Of a stretch of DNA of 64,000 nt, positions 42,245-50,327 are shown piece after piece (position 1 is the stretch's first letter; each line of letters opens with the position of its first letter). The position numbers and the translations under genes were made by a program. The stretch spans positions 1 to 64,000 of the forward strand of contig NZ_JAZDCH010000024.1 of NCBI RefSeq assembly GCF_036311905.1, in the 5' to 3' direction. The notes under the pieces are model-generated. The model made no database searches. It worked only from the letters and a program-made list of their open reading frames with translations, and was not told the origin of the DNA. This DNA comes from Brachybacterium sp036311905. Lineage in GTDB: Bacteria > Actinomycetota > Actinomycetes > Actinomycetales > Dermabacteraceae.

Positions 42245-42250
42245 TAGAGT
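42245..42250 (+). promoter_or_regulatory. -10 hexamer TAGAGT for pit
   Basis: TAGAGT lies 4 bases after the PHO-box-like repeats and about 40 bases before the pit ATG. Transcription would start near 42257. No usual -35 is present, which fits an activator-dependent promoter. Confidence 0.5.
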
Positions 42251-42290
42251 GGCCGCGGCCCCCGATCCTCCTCACCCCCGGGACACGCAG

Positions 42291-43937
42291 ATGCCAGGCA
42301 TCCCCTCGCAGACCTCCGCCGAGACGCCCGTCGCCACGGGCCTGCTGGGCCCCGATCGCACCTGGCATCTCGGCGCCGGTCTGATGACCGTCGCGACCGT
42401 CGTGGCCTTCACGATCTGGTCCTTCCTCCATGCCGGGCGCGACGTCAACGCCTTCCTCCTGATCCTCGCGATCGCCTTCGGGCTGTTCATGGCGTTCAAC
42501 ATCGGCGGCAACGACGTGGCGAACTCCTTCGGCACGAGCGTGGGTGCCGGCACGCTGACGATGAAGCAGGCGCTCGTGGTCGCGGCGGTCTTCGAGGTCT
42601 CCGGCGCGGTGATCGCCGGCGGCTCCGTGACCGAGACCGTCCGCAGCGGGATCGTGGACCTCGACGGCCTGACCGTCGACCCGCTGGGCTTCGCGCTGAT
42701 CATGATGTCGGCCCTGCTGGGCGCGGCGGTGTGGCTGCTGCTGGCCACCAGGATGGGCTGGCCGGTCTCCACCACCCACGCGATCATCGGCGGCATCGTC
42801 GGCGCGGCGGTCACCACCGGCCTGGTCACCGGCACCGGCGGCCTCGCGATGGTGCAGTGGGGAGAGATCGGCAAGATCGCCGTCTCCTGGGTGCTCTCCC
42901 CGCTGCTGGGCGGCATCGCCTCCTTCCTCCTGTTCGGGGCGATCAAGCGGCGGATCCTCGCCCCGGCCGCCCGGGCGATCGCGCTCGGCTCCCGCGGCTA
43001 CGACGACGCGGAGGACGACGAGGACGACGACGAGAACGACGAGTCCGAGGACGGCGAGCAGCACCACATGCCCGTCACCGAACGGATGACCGAGCTGCAG
43101 CAGTCGGCCTTCGCGGAGTCCGCGGCGCTCGACCTCACCCCGGGCGGCCCCGGCGCGGAGCTCGTCGCGAGCGCCGCGTCCCTGTCCAAGAAGGAGCGCA
43201 AGGCAGCCCGCAAGGTGGAGCGCCGCGCCGCCTACCACGCCCTCGAGAAGCGGGTCCCGCCGCTGGCCGCCGCCGCGGCCGTGCTGCTCTCCGCGATGCT
43301 GGTGTTCAAGGGCCTGGACAACCTGGGCCTGCAGATCCCGCTGGCCGGCGGCCTCCTCGCGCTGGCGATGATCGCGCTCGGCGTGTGGATGGCGACGACG
43401 ATCTTCGCCCGGGCGCTGAAGAAGCAGTCGATCTCCCGCGCCACCTTCATCATGTTCAGCTGGATGCAGGTGTTCACCGCCTGCGCCTTCGCCTTCTCGC
43501 ACGGCGCCAACGACATCGCCAACGCGATCGGGCCGTTCGCGGCCGTGCTGGACGTGCTGCGCACCGGGGCGATCTCCCAGGAGGCGGCGGTGCCCACGGC
43601 GGCGCTCGTCGCCTTCGGCATCGCGCTCGTGTCGGGCCTGTGGTTCGTGGGCCGCAAGGTGATCCACACCGTCGGATCGGGCCTGACGGCCATGCACCCC
43701 TCCTCCGGCTTCGCGGCCGAGCTCGCGGCGGCGACGATCGTGCTGCTCGCCTCGGTGCTGGGCCTGCCGGTCTCCTCGACGCACATCCTCATCGGCGCGG
43801 TGCTCGGGGTCGGCGTCGTGAACCATGCCGCGAACTGGAGGCTCATGCGCCCCATCGCGCTCGCCTGGATCATCACCCTGCCGGCCGCGGCGGGGATCGG
43901 CGCGGTCGTGGTGCTGGTGCTGCGCGCGATCTTCTGA
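42291..43937 (+). CDS. pit: Inorganic phosphate transporter, PiT family
   Basis: The 548-residue membrane transporter moves phosphate with cations. It has the two PHO4 signatures: 'NIGGNDVANSFGTSVGAG' (about residues 70-90) and 'SHGANDIANAIGPF' (about 403-416). About 10-12 membrane helices surround a central cytoplasmic loop containing an acidic stretch ('DDAEDDEDDDENDESEDG', near residue 240) and a basic 'KKERKAARKVERR'. Start at 42291 follows the PHO-box promoter. It is convergent with the ThrE-like gene over a small hairpin. Confidence 0.95.
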   Translation: MPGIPSQTSAETPVATGLLGPDRTWHLGAGLMTVATVVAFTIWSFLHAGRDVNAFLLILAIAFGLFMAFNIGGNDVANSFGTSVGAGTLTMKQALVVAAVFEVSGAVIAGGSVTETVRSGIVDLDGLTVDPLGFALIMMSALLGAAVWLLLATRMGWPVSTTHAIIGGIVGAAVTTGLVTGTGGLAMVQWGEIGKIAVSWVLSPLLGGIASFLLFGAIKRRILAPAARAIALGSRGYDDAEDDEDDDENDESEDGEQHHMPVTERMTELQQSAFAESAALDLTPGGPGAELVASAASLSKKERKAARKVERRAAYHALEKRVPPLAAAAAVLLSAMLVFKGLDNLGLQIPLAGGLLALAMIALGVWMATTIFARALKKQSISRATFIMFSWMQVFTACAFAFSHGANDIANAIGPFAAVLDVLRTGAISQEAAVPTAALVAFGIALVSGLWFVGRKVIHTVGSGLTAMHPSSGFAAELAAATIVLLASVLGLPVSSTHILIGAVLGVGVVNHAANWRLMRPIALAWIITLPAAAGIGAVVVLVLRAIF

Positions 43938-43945
43938 CCCCTGGG

Positions 43946-43968
43946 GCGGCGTTCACCCGGAGCGCCGC
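43946..43968. terminator. Short hairpin between pit and the ThrE-like gene
   Basis: GCGGCG (43946-43951) pairs with CGCCGC (43963-43968) over an 11-base loop, between two convergent genes 40 bases apart. The stem is short, so the call is tentative. Confidence 0.45.
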
Positions 43969-43977
43969 GGTACCCGC

Positions 43978-45294
43978 TCACCGCGGCTGCTCGACCCTCC
44001 GCCAGGCCGGGGACGTCGCGAGGTGGGCGAGCGCGAGCCCGAAGGCGGCGCCGATGATCGTCTGCAGCGCGTCGAGGGTGAGCGTCGCGGCCGCCGCGGC
44101 CTGGCCCGCGTTGACGAGCGTGAACGCGGAGTACATCGCGTAGCCGGGGACCATGATCACGACGGCCGGCACCGAGATCGCGGTGCGCGGCACGTGGCGG
44201 GTGCGGGCGACGGCGTAGGCGAGCAGGCCCACCAGCACGGTCGCCGCGAGGGTCGCCACCTGGATCGGCACGCCGGCTTCGGTGAGCAGGAAGCGGCCGG
44301 AGTTCGCGAGCAGCGACACCGCCGCGGCGGTGAGCGCGATCAGCCACGGCGAGTTGAAGATCAGGGCGAAGCCGAGCACGCCCACGAAGGTCGCCGCGGC
44401 GCGCACCGCGAGCAGCACGGGCGGGGAGAGGCCGAGCGGTTCCGCGACGACCGGCTCGACGCCCACGGCGAGGCTCACGGTCCACGCGGCGGAGGCGGCG
44501 GCGAGGATGATCAGCGCCGCGTAGGTGAGGCGCTGCAGCCCGGCGGAGTAATCGGCGCGCACGAGGTCCAGCAGGCCGGTGATCATCGGGAAGCCGGGCA
44601 CGAGGAAGAGCACGGCGGCGAGATGGCCGCCCATGAGGTCTCCCGTCGCCCAGCCCGCGGCACCCGCCCCGCCGACGGCCAGCAGGTAGCAGCAGGCGGC
44701 GACGACGGCGCCGATCACGGTGGTCAGCAGGTGGTTCCAGGCGCGCAGCTGGGCGGTGCGGCGCGCCGCCTGGCCCACGGTCGCGGCGATCCCGGCGGCC
44801 ACGGCCTCGAGGGGGCCGGCCTGGTTCAGGACGGCGAAGGCGGCGCAGGCGAAGCCGGCGGCGAGCGCGTTCGTGACTCGGCCGTGCAGGGGGCCGCGGG
44901 CGCGGAGAGCGGCGAGGGCCGCGTGCACCTCGGCGGCGGTGGTGCCGTCGTCGGGGAGCGCCTCGACGAAGCGCTGGGTGCGGTGGAGGCGGTCGACGTC
45001 GACGCCCACGTGGCGGGGCTGGGTGAGCCGGGTGCGGTAGCGGCCGTGGAGCGTCGCGGTCGCCGTGATGTCGGTGTAGGTGACGATCGCGGTGAACGAG
45101 TCGAGGCCGAGCGCCCGGGCCGTGCGGCTCATCGCCCAGCGCACCCGGTAGGACGCCATCCCGGCGGAGAGCAGCTCGGCGCCGACGGCGGCTGCCGCCT
45201 CGGAGCGCACCGTGAGCGAGTCGGGCATCCCGATCGGGCTGGTCGTGGTGGGCACGGGCTCGCGCCGCGGCGGGCGCCCCTCCTCCTCCGTCAC
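43978..45294 (-). CDS. Threonine/serine exporter family protein (ThrE-type)
   Basis: The 438-residue protein combines the N-terminal ThrE domain (about 35-250, 'GAELLSAGMASYRVRWAMSR', 'VLFLVPGFPMITGLLDLVRA') with the C-terminal exporter domain, about 10 membrane helices in all. Family members export threonine and serine in Corynebacterium; the substrate here is inferred. GTG at 45294 overlaps the upstream stop as GTGA and has GGAGGGGG 12-13 bases upstream; an ATG about 22 codons later ('MPDSLTVRSEAAAA') is an alternative. It is last in a four-gene coupled run. Confidence 0.88.
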   Translation of the reverse strand: MTEEEGRPPRREPVPTTTSPIGMPDSLTVRSEAAAAVGAELLSAGMASYRVRWAMSRTARALGLDSFTAIVTYTDITATATLHGRYRTRLTQPRHVGVDVDRLHRTQRFVEALPDDGTTAAEVHAALAALRARGPLHGRVTNALAAGFACAAFAVLNQAGPLEAVAAGIAATVGQAARRTAQLRAWNHLLTTVIGAVVAACCYLLAVGGAGAAGWATGDLMGGHLAAVLFLVPGFPMITGLLDLVRADYSAGLQRLTYAALIILAAASAAWTVSLAVGVEPVVAEPLGLSPPVLLAVRAAATFVGVLGFALIFNSPWLIALTAAAVSLLANSGRFLLTEAGVPIQVATLAATVLVGLLAYAVARTRHVPRTAISVPAVVIMVPGYAMYSAFTLVNAGQAAAAATLTLDALQTIIGAAFGLALAHLATSPAWRRVEQPR

Positions 45295-46079
45295 GGCGTC
45301 GGGTCCCCCTCCCGCGGCTCCTCCTTGCCGCCGAGCACGCGCCGCACCCGGTCGAACTCGGCCTGGAAGGCCGCCTCGTCGTGCGTGTACTCGGGGCGCC
45401 ACGGCATACCGAGCCGCTCCGCGAGCTCCTGGTGCGCGCGGGCGCGGCGGTCCTGCCGACGGGCGGCGAGCAGCTCCCGGCGCGGCGGCGCGGGCCGCAG
45501 CCCGGCCGCGGCCTGCAGGGCGCGCAGCCCGTCGAACGACGCCTCGTCCCAGCCGATCTCGGGGATGATCCAGTCCGTCACGTCGCCGTCGCCCCCGCCG
45601 CGCGCGACACCCCCGGCGGACCGCACGCCGATCACCGCGAGGCTGCCCCGCTCGGGCTCCCCCACGGCGTGCACGACGTCCGCGAGGGCGGCGCGGCCGG
45701 ACGTGCGCAGCCCCCGTCGCAGCACGAGCGTGCCCGCCGCCTCGTCGAGCAGCACGAGGCGGTGCGTGAGCAGCACCGGCACGAGAGCCCACAGTGCGAA
45801 CATCGCCCAGAGCAGCAGGCCGCCCAGCAGCAACTGCACCCCCGCGGGGTCGAGGGCCGCCTCGAGCACGCCGTCGTGCCCAGCGGCGAGCCGGCTCCGG
45901 CGCAGCTGCTGGATCGCGACGCCGCCGAAGGGAGAGAGCACGGCGGCGAGGAGCGGCAGCCCCCACAGCGCGAGCGGCAGGTAGCGGGAGCGGATCGACG
46001 GCCCCACGAGCACCGCCCCGCCGCGGGTGCGCCGCGGGACTGGGGGCGCGGCGTCGACGGGGGCGGAGGGGCTGGTCAC
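45291..46079 (-). CDS. Membrane protein with C-terminal soluble part, unknown function
   Basis: The 262-residue protein has two hydrophobic segments (about 35-55, 'YLPLALWGLPLLAAVLSPF', and 80-103, 'LLLGGLLLWAMFALWALVPV'), followed by a soluble part with strand-like 'LVLLDEAAGTLVLRRGLR', a Gly-rich 'GGVARGGGDGDVTD', and a charged helical tail. I recognise no family. GTG at 46079 overlaps the pseudouridine synthase stop and its stop overlaps the ThrE-like gene, so both neighbours are coupled. Confidence 0.7.
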   Translation of the reverse strand: MTSPSAPVDAAPPVPRRTRGGAVLVGPSIRSRYLPLALWGLPLLAAVLSPFGGVAIQQLRRSRLAAGHDGVLEAALDPAGVQLLLGGLLLWAMFALWALVPVLLTHRLVLLDEAAGTLVLRRGLRTSGRAALADVVHAVGEPERGSLAVIGVRSAGGVARGGGDGDVTDWIIPEIGWDEASFDGLRALQAAAGLRPAPPRRELLAARRQDRRARAHQELAERLGMPWRPEYTHDEAAFQAEFDRVRRVLGGKEEPREGDPTP

Positions 46080-47068
46080 GAGGTCAGCGTACGTCGGCTG
46101 CGGATGCGGCGCGCCGCCCCGGTGACGGGATCGGTGAACGCCAGCTCGCGGGCCAGCAGCTGCAGCGGCTCGGCGGGCTCGGGGCGGGGCGAGGGGTAGA
46201 GGTCGTCGCCGCGGATCGGGGCGCCGCGGAGCGAGAGCTGGGCACGCAGCTGGTGCGTGCGGCCGGTGCGGGGGCGGAGGCGCAGCAGCAGCGAGGAGTC
46301 GGCGTCGGCCGTCAGCACCTCGAGCTCGGTGAGGGCGTTGGGCTCCCCTGCCTCGCGCCGCGTCGTCAGCTCGCCGCGGGGCTTGACGAGTCGGTCGCGG
46401 AGCTCGGCCCGCTCCCCCGGCTCCCGCGGGATCGTCGCGCCGGGTCCCGGGTCGACGCGGGCGAGGTACTCCTTGTCGACCTCGCCGCGCGCGAACAGCT
46501 GCTGGTAGACGGAGCGCTCGGCGGGCACGATCCCGAAGGCGAGCACCCCGGCGGTGCGCCGGTCGAGGCGGTGCAGCGGCACGAGGGTCGCGACGCCCGT
46601 CTCCCGTCGCAGCCGCACGAGGGCGCTCCCGAGCACATGGGCACCGCGGGGCATGGTCGCCATGCCGTGGGGCTTGTCGAGGACGATCAGGTGCTCGTCG
46701 GCATGGAGGATGTCGAGCGCGACCTCGGGCACCTCCTCGGCCCGCAGCTCGCGATGGAACCACAGCCGGTCGCCGGGGCCCACGGGGGTGTCCGCCGTGA
46801 GCGCCCGCCCGTCGGCGTCGACGATCTCCCCGGCGGCGAAGCGGTCCCGCAGCGGCGTCGCCGCGGGGTCGGCGAGTGCGGGGAAGCGGGCCAGCAACGC
46901 CTCGAGCGCGGCGCCGGTGGTGGCCCCCGGGGGGAGGGTCCAGCCGACGGGGTCGAGCCCGTGCCGCTGCGGCAGGGGCGCCGGCCGACGCCGTGCGGTG
47001 CGCCTCGCGGCCCGGCCCGGGCGCTCGGCGGGGCCGCGGCCCCCTGCCGCGGCGGGGCTGCCGCTCAC
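46076..47068 (-). CDS. RluA-family RNA pseudouridine synthase
   Basis: The 330-residue protein converts a uridine in rRNA or tRNA to pseudouridine. It has an N-terminal region resembling an S4 domain and the catalytic Asp in 'LVPLHRLDRRTAGVLAFG' near residue 165. Motif III is 'RPRTGRTHQLRAQL' near 275, and the last motif 'PIRGDDLY' follows. The target site is not set by sequence. GTG at 47068 overlaps the previous stop by 4 bases; the frame is open upstream but adds noise. Confidence 0.88.
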   Translation of the reverse strand: MSGSPAAAGGRGPAERPGRAARRTARRRPAPLPQRHGLDPVGWTLPPGATTGAALEALLARFPALADPAATPLRDRFAAGEIVDADGRALTADTPVGPGDRLWFHRELRAEEVPEVALDILHADEHLIVLDKPHGMATMPRGAHVLGSALVRLRRETGVATLVPLHRLDRRTAGVLAFGIVPAERSVYQQLFARGEVDKEYLARVDPGPGATIPREPGERAELRDRLVKPRGELTTRREAGEPNALTELEVLTADADSSLLLRLRPRTGRTHQLRAQLSLRGAPIRGDDLYPSPRPEPAEPLQLLARELAFTDPVTGAARRIRSRRTLTS

Positions 47069-47763
47069 AGCCCCCACACGGCGAAGGTCAGGACGTTGTG
47101 GCCGATGTAGAAAACTGCGAGGCACAGCGCCACCAGGGTGGGATGACGGTCGACGACGCCGAGCGCCCGCGGGGCCTGCCGGCGCAGCTCCGCGGGACTG
47201 ATGGCGTCGATCCGGTCGATGCGCACCCCGGCCGCCGCGGCGTGGCGCAGGCACGCCTCCTGTGCGCGCGGCCCGAAGAACCGGTTGGAGACGGCGACGA
47301 GGCGGTGGCCCTCGGCGTCCAGCAGGTACACCCCGTCATAGGCGGTCTCCGAGAGGTCGAGCCCCTCATCGGAACCCGCCCCCCGCTCGATGGCGCGCAC
47401 GGCCAGCACCCCGCCCACCTCGTCCCAGCGGGCGCTGCGCGTGCGGCGGGCGAGGCCGCGGAGCGTGAAGCCGTCGGAGTCCACCTGGAGCCAGGCGGTC
47501 AGAACGCGCAGCACCCCCACCACGGAGGCGATCACCACCAGGGCCCACAGGAGCAGCGGCAGCTGGAAGAGGAAGGAGTCGCGCAGCGCGGGGACGGTCC
47601 ACAGCCGCTGCCCCACGAAGCTGATGATCACGAGGAACTCGAGCACGATCACGAACACCAGCGCGACCCCGAGGGTGCCGAACACCACCGGGGCGGGCGG
47701 CCCGAAGGTGCGGGTGGGGCGGTCGTCGTCCGGGAGCGGAGTGGCGTCCGTGCTGCTGGTCAC
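47065..47763 (-). CDS. Membrane protein with a PH-like domain
   Basis: The 232-residue protein has two N-terminal helices (about 28-50 and 68-88) followed by a soluble 'VDSDGFTLRGLARRTRSARW' pattern like bacterial PH domains, 'DEVGGVLAVRAIERG', and a further helix at the C-terminus. Function unknown. The start is one of two adjacent GTGs; 47763 is preferred because AGGAGG lies 4 bases upstream (1 base for 47766). It leads a four-gene run with GTGA overlaps at every junction. Confidence 0.7.
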   Translation of the reverse strand: MTSSTDATPLPDDDRPTRTFGPPAPVVFGTLGVALVFVIVLEFLVIISFVGQRLWTVPALRDSFLFQLPLLLWALVVIASVVGVLRVLTAWLQVDSDGFTLRGLARRTRSARWDEVGGVLAVRAIERGAGSDEGLDLSETAYDGVYLLDAEGHRLVAVSNRFFGPRAQEACLRHAAAAGVRIDRIDAISPAELRRQAPRALGVVDRHPTLVALCLAVFYIGHNVLTFAVWGL

Positions 47764-47918
47764 CACTCCTCCTGAGGCGGCTCGATCCGGTGGGACAGCG
47801 TCATCCTAGGCCGAGCCGCCCCCTCGCGAGCACCACCGGCAGCCCGCGGACATCCCCGGCCTCCCGGTCGCGGCGGGATGTGTCCTGTCTCCGTCGTCCC
47901 CGTCGTCTCCGGACACGA

Positions 47919-47960
47919 CGACGGGCGGGCCTCCCGGTCTCCCGGATGGCCCGCCCGTCG
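47919..47960 (-). terminator. 13-bp hairpin after groEL
   Basis: CGACGGGCGGGCC (47919-47931) pairs with GGCCCGCCCGTCG (47948-47960) over a 16-base loop, 42 bases beyond the groEL stop. It is in the 238-base gap between groEL and the PH-like gene, which shows nothing else that I can assign. Confidence 0.8.
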
Positions 47961-48001
47961 GCGGTCTGTCCCGCGATGATCACGCGAGGATCAGACGAGG
48001 A

Positions 48002-49588
48002 TCAGGACTCGTCCTCGTCCTTCTTCTCGATCACGAGGGTCTCGGTGGTGAGCACCAGACCGGCGATCGAGGCGGCGTTGCGCAGCGCGGACCGGGTGAC
48101 CTTGACCGGATCGATGATGCCGGCGGCCACGAGGTCGACGTACTCGCCGGTCGCGGCGTCCAGGCCGAATCCGGCCTGGGCCTCCTTGACCTTCTCGACG
48201 ACGACGTAGCCCTCGAGGCCCGCGTTCTCGGCGATCCAGCGCAGCGGCTCGACCACGGCGACGGCGACGGCGCGGGCGCCGACGGCCTCGTCACCGGTGA
48301 GGCCGAGATCCTCGGAGAGAACGGCGGAGGCCTGGACGATGGCGCTGCCGCCACCGGCCACGATGCCCTCCTCGATGGCAGCGCGGGTCGCGGAGACCGC
48401 GTCCTCGATGCGCATCTTCTTCTCCTTGAGCTCCACCTCGGTGTGCGCACCGACCTTGATGACGGACACGCCGCCGGCCAGCTTCGCGAGGCGCTCCTGG
48501 AGCTTCTCGCGATCCCAGTCGGAGTCGGTGTTCGCGATCTCGGCACGGATCTGCGCGACGCGGTCGGCCACGGCCTGCTCGTCACCCGCCCCGCCCACGA
48601 TGGTGGTCGAGTCCTTGGTGACGACCACGCGACCGGCGTGGCCGAGCACCTCGGTGCCGACGGTCTTGAGGTCGAGGCCGAGGTCGGAGGTGACGACCTG
48701 GGCGCCGGTGAGCACCGCGATGTCCTGGAGCATCGCCTTGCGACGGTCGCCGAAGGCCGGGGCCTTGACGGCCGCACCCTTGAAGGCGCCGCGGATCTTG
48801 TTGACGACCAGCGTGGACAGGGCCTCGCCGTCGACGTCCTCGGCGATCACGAACAGCGGCTTGCCGCCCTCGACGACCTTCTCCAGCAGCGGCAGGATGT
48901 CGGCCACGGCCGAGATCTTGCCCTGGTGCAGCAGCACCTGGGCGTCCTCGAGCACGACCTCCTGGCGGTCCGCGTCGGTGACGAAGTGCGGGGAGATGAA
49001 GCCCTTGTCGAACTGCATGCCCTCGGTGAAGTCCAGCTCCATCGCGGTGGTGGAGGACTCCTCGACGGTGATCACGCCGTCCTTGCCGACCTTGTCGAAC
49101 GCCTCGGCGAGCAGCTCGCCGATCTCGCGGTCCTGGGAGGACACCGCGGCGACGTTCGCGATCTGCGCCTTGCCGTCCACCGGGGTGGCCAGCTCGCCGA
49201 GCTTCTCCGAGACGGCGTCGACGGCCTTCTCGATGCCGCGCTTGAGCGCGGAGGGAGCGGCGCCGGAGGCGACGTTGCGCAGGCCCTCGTGGACCAGCGC
49301 CTGGGCGAGGACGGTCGCGGTGGTGGTGCCGTCACCGGCGACGTCGTTGGTCTTGGTGGACACCTCCTTCGCGAGCTGCGCGCCGAGGTTCTCATACGGA
49401 TCCTCGAGCTCGATCTCGCGAGCGATGGTCACGCCGTCGTTGGTGATGGTGGGGGCGCCCCACTTCTTGTCGAGGACGACGTTGCGGCCCTTGGGGCCGA
49501 GCGTCACCTTGACGGTGTTGGCGAGCTTGTCCACGCCGCGCTCGAGGGCGCGACGCGCGTCCTCGTTGTACAGAATCTCCTTGGCCAT
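48002..49588 (-). CDS. groL: Chaperonin GroEL (Hsp60)
   Basis: This cytoplasmic 14-mer folds proteins with GroES and ATP. The 528-residue protein starts 'MAKEILYNEDARRALERG', with the ATP site 'VTLGPKGRNVVLDKKWG' and 'GDGTTTATVLAQAL', apical domain with 'ISPHFVTDADRQEVVLED', and 'MRIEDAVSATRAAIEEGIVAG'. The C-terminus ends 'ETLVIEKKDEDES' and lacks the GGM repeats seen in many GroELs. It starts 14 bases after the groES stop. Expression is probably under HrcA through the CIRCE sites upstream of groES. Confidence 0.98.
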   Translation of the reverse strand: MAKEILYNEDARRALERGVDKLANTVKVTLGPKGRNVVLDKKWGAPTITNDGVTIAREIELEDPYENLGAQLAKEVSTKTNDVAGDGTTTATVLAQALVHEGLRNVASGAAPSALKRGIEKAVDAVSEKLGELATPVDGKAQIANVAAVSSQDREIGELLAEAFDKVGKDGVITVEESSTTAMELDFTEGMQFDKGFISPHFVTDADRQEVVLEDAQVLLHQGKISAVADILPLLEKVVEGGKPLFVIAEDVDGEALSTLVVNKIRGAFKGAAVKAPAFGDRRKAMLQDIAVLTGAQVVTSDLGLDLKTVGTEVLGHAGRVVVTKDSTTIVGGAGDEQAVADRVAQIRAEIANTDSDWDREKLQERLAKLAGGVSVIKVGAHTEVELKEKKMRIEDAVSATRAAIEEGIVAGGGSAIVQASAVLSEDLGLTGDEAVGARAVAVAVVEPLRWIAENAGLEGYVVVEKVKEAQAGFGLDAATGEYVDLVAAGIIDPVKVTRSALRNAASIAGLVLTTETLVIEKKDEDES

Positions 49589-49602
49589 AGGGATGCTCTC
49601 GC

Positions 49603-49899
49603 TCAGTTCTCGATGATCGCGAGGATGTCGCGAGCGCCGAGGACGAGGTACTCCTCGTTGCCGTACTTGAGCTCGGTGCCGCCGTACTTGGAGAACACGA
49701 CCTTGTCGCCGACCTTCACATCCATGGGGATGCGGTCGCCCTTGTCGTCGAAACGACCGGCGCCGACGGCGACGACCTCGCCCTCCTGGGGCTTCTCCTT
49801 CGCGGTGTCCGGGATGACCAGGCCGGAGGCGGTGGTCTGCTCGGCCTCGAGCGGCTTGACGACGACGCGATCCTCGAGGGGCTTGATGGAGACCGACAT
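49603..49899 (-). CDS. groS: Co-chaperonin GroES (Hsp10)
   Basis: The 98-residue heptameric lid of GroEL begins 'MSVSIKPLEDRVVVKPLEAE', has the mobile loop 'EQTTASGLVIPDTAKEKPQE', 'GEVVAVGAGRF', and ends 'YLVLGARDILAIIEN'. The ATG at 49899 has the usual start and an AGGAGTGAG just upstream. It leads groS-groL and has two CIRCE sites in its promoter region about 110-190 bases upstream. Confidence 0.98.
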   Translation of the reverse strand: MSVSIKPLEDRVVVKPLEAEQTTASGLVIPDTAKEKPQEGEVVAVGAGRFDDKGDRIPMDVKVGDKVVFSKYGGTELKYGNEEYLVLGARDILAIIEN

Positions 49900-50009
49900 G
49901 CGGCTCACTCCTTCATGAAGAGTTGACTCTGATGAGTTCGGGGAACCAGGGAGCGCGGATCCCGGTCGTCGTCGCGGTGCCGAACGGGGCGTTCCCTGAC
50001 TGGCAGCCT

Positions 50010-50036
50010 CTGGCACTCTCGGCTGTCGACTGCCAA
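50010..50036 (-). promoter_or_regulatory. Second CIRCE-like element
   Basis: CTGGCACTC (50010-50018), a 9-base spacer and GACTGCCAA (50028-50036) fit the CIRCE layout with one mismatch in the right arm (GAGTGC expected). It lies within the leader between the promoter and groES, so a bound HrcA would block transcription there. Confidence 0.7.
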
Positions 50037-50044
50037 CGACGACC

Positions 50045-50073
50045 ACTTTAGGACCGAGCTGGCACTCATGCAA
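50045..50073 (-). promoter_or_regulatory. Promoter of groES-groEL
   Basis: Read on the minus strand, TTGCAT (50073-50068) and TAAAGT (50050-50045) are separated by 17 bases, a good sigma-70-type pair. The -35 lies in the spacer of the main CIRCE element, so repressor binding would exclude polymerase. The predicted mRNA leader is about 140 bases. Confidence 0.7.
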
Positions 50074-50085
50074 GACGAGTGCTAA
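50059..50085 (-). promoter_or_regulatory. CIRCE element (HrcA operator)
   Basis: CTGGCACTC (50059-50067), 9 spacer bases and GAGTGCTAA (50077-50085) match the consensus TTAGCACTC-N9-GAGTGCTAA except for two bases in the left arm. It covers the -35 of the groES promoter. HrcA would keep groES-groEL off until heat shock. No hrcA gene is in the window. Confidence 0.92.
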
Positions 50086-50171
50086 CACCTGGTCCCGACC
50101 CGTCGCCGTCGCCCCGGACACCGGGTCCTCGCCTCGCCCCACCGTCGCCCGCGGCCGCTCGGGAGAGCCCC

Positions 50172-50238
50172 AGGTCACACCCTTTTTGTGAACCTGGCAA
50201 CTGGGGAACCTCGGTCCCGTGACCGCCGGTCCCCGGCG
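50172..50238 (+). promoter_or_regulatory. Series of three hairpins upstream of the 60-codon ORF
   Basis: Three stems follow in a row. AGGTCACA (50172-50179) pairs with TGTGAACCT (50187-50195). GGGGAACC (about 50203-50210) pairs with GGTCCC (50213-50218). CGCCGG (50224-50229) pairs with CCGGCG (50233-50238). The first two each carry a bulged A in a GAACC motif. The outer GGTCAC/GTGACC pair (50173-50178, 50219-50224) can also form. I know no family that fits. Confidence 0.35.
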
Positions 50239-50327
50239 CGGTAGAACGGACTCAGAGAACCTGCCGGCGCACCTGCGATCCAGGGCCCGGCCGATCACCC
50301 CGCTCCGACTCGAAGGATCTGCCGATC

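Noticed and set aside
50170..50240. ydaO-type c-di-AMP riboswitch
   Set aside because: GAACCTGGCA and GGGGAACC recall the 5' half, but the 3' conserved part (AGCTAACC-like) is absent and no cell-wall hydrolase gene follows.
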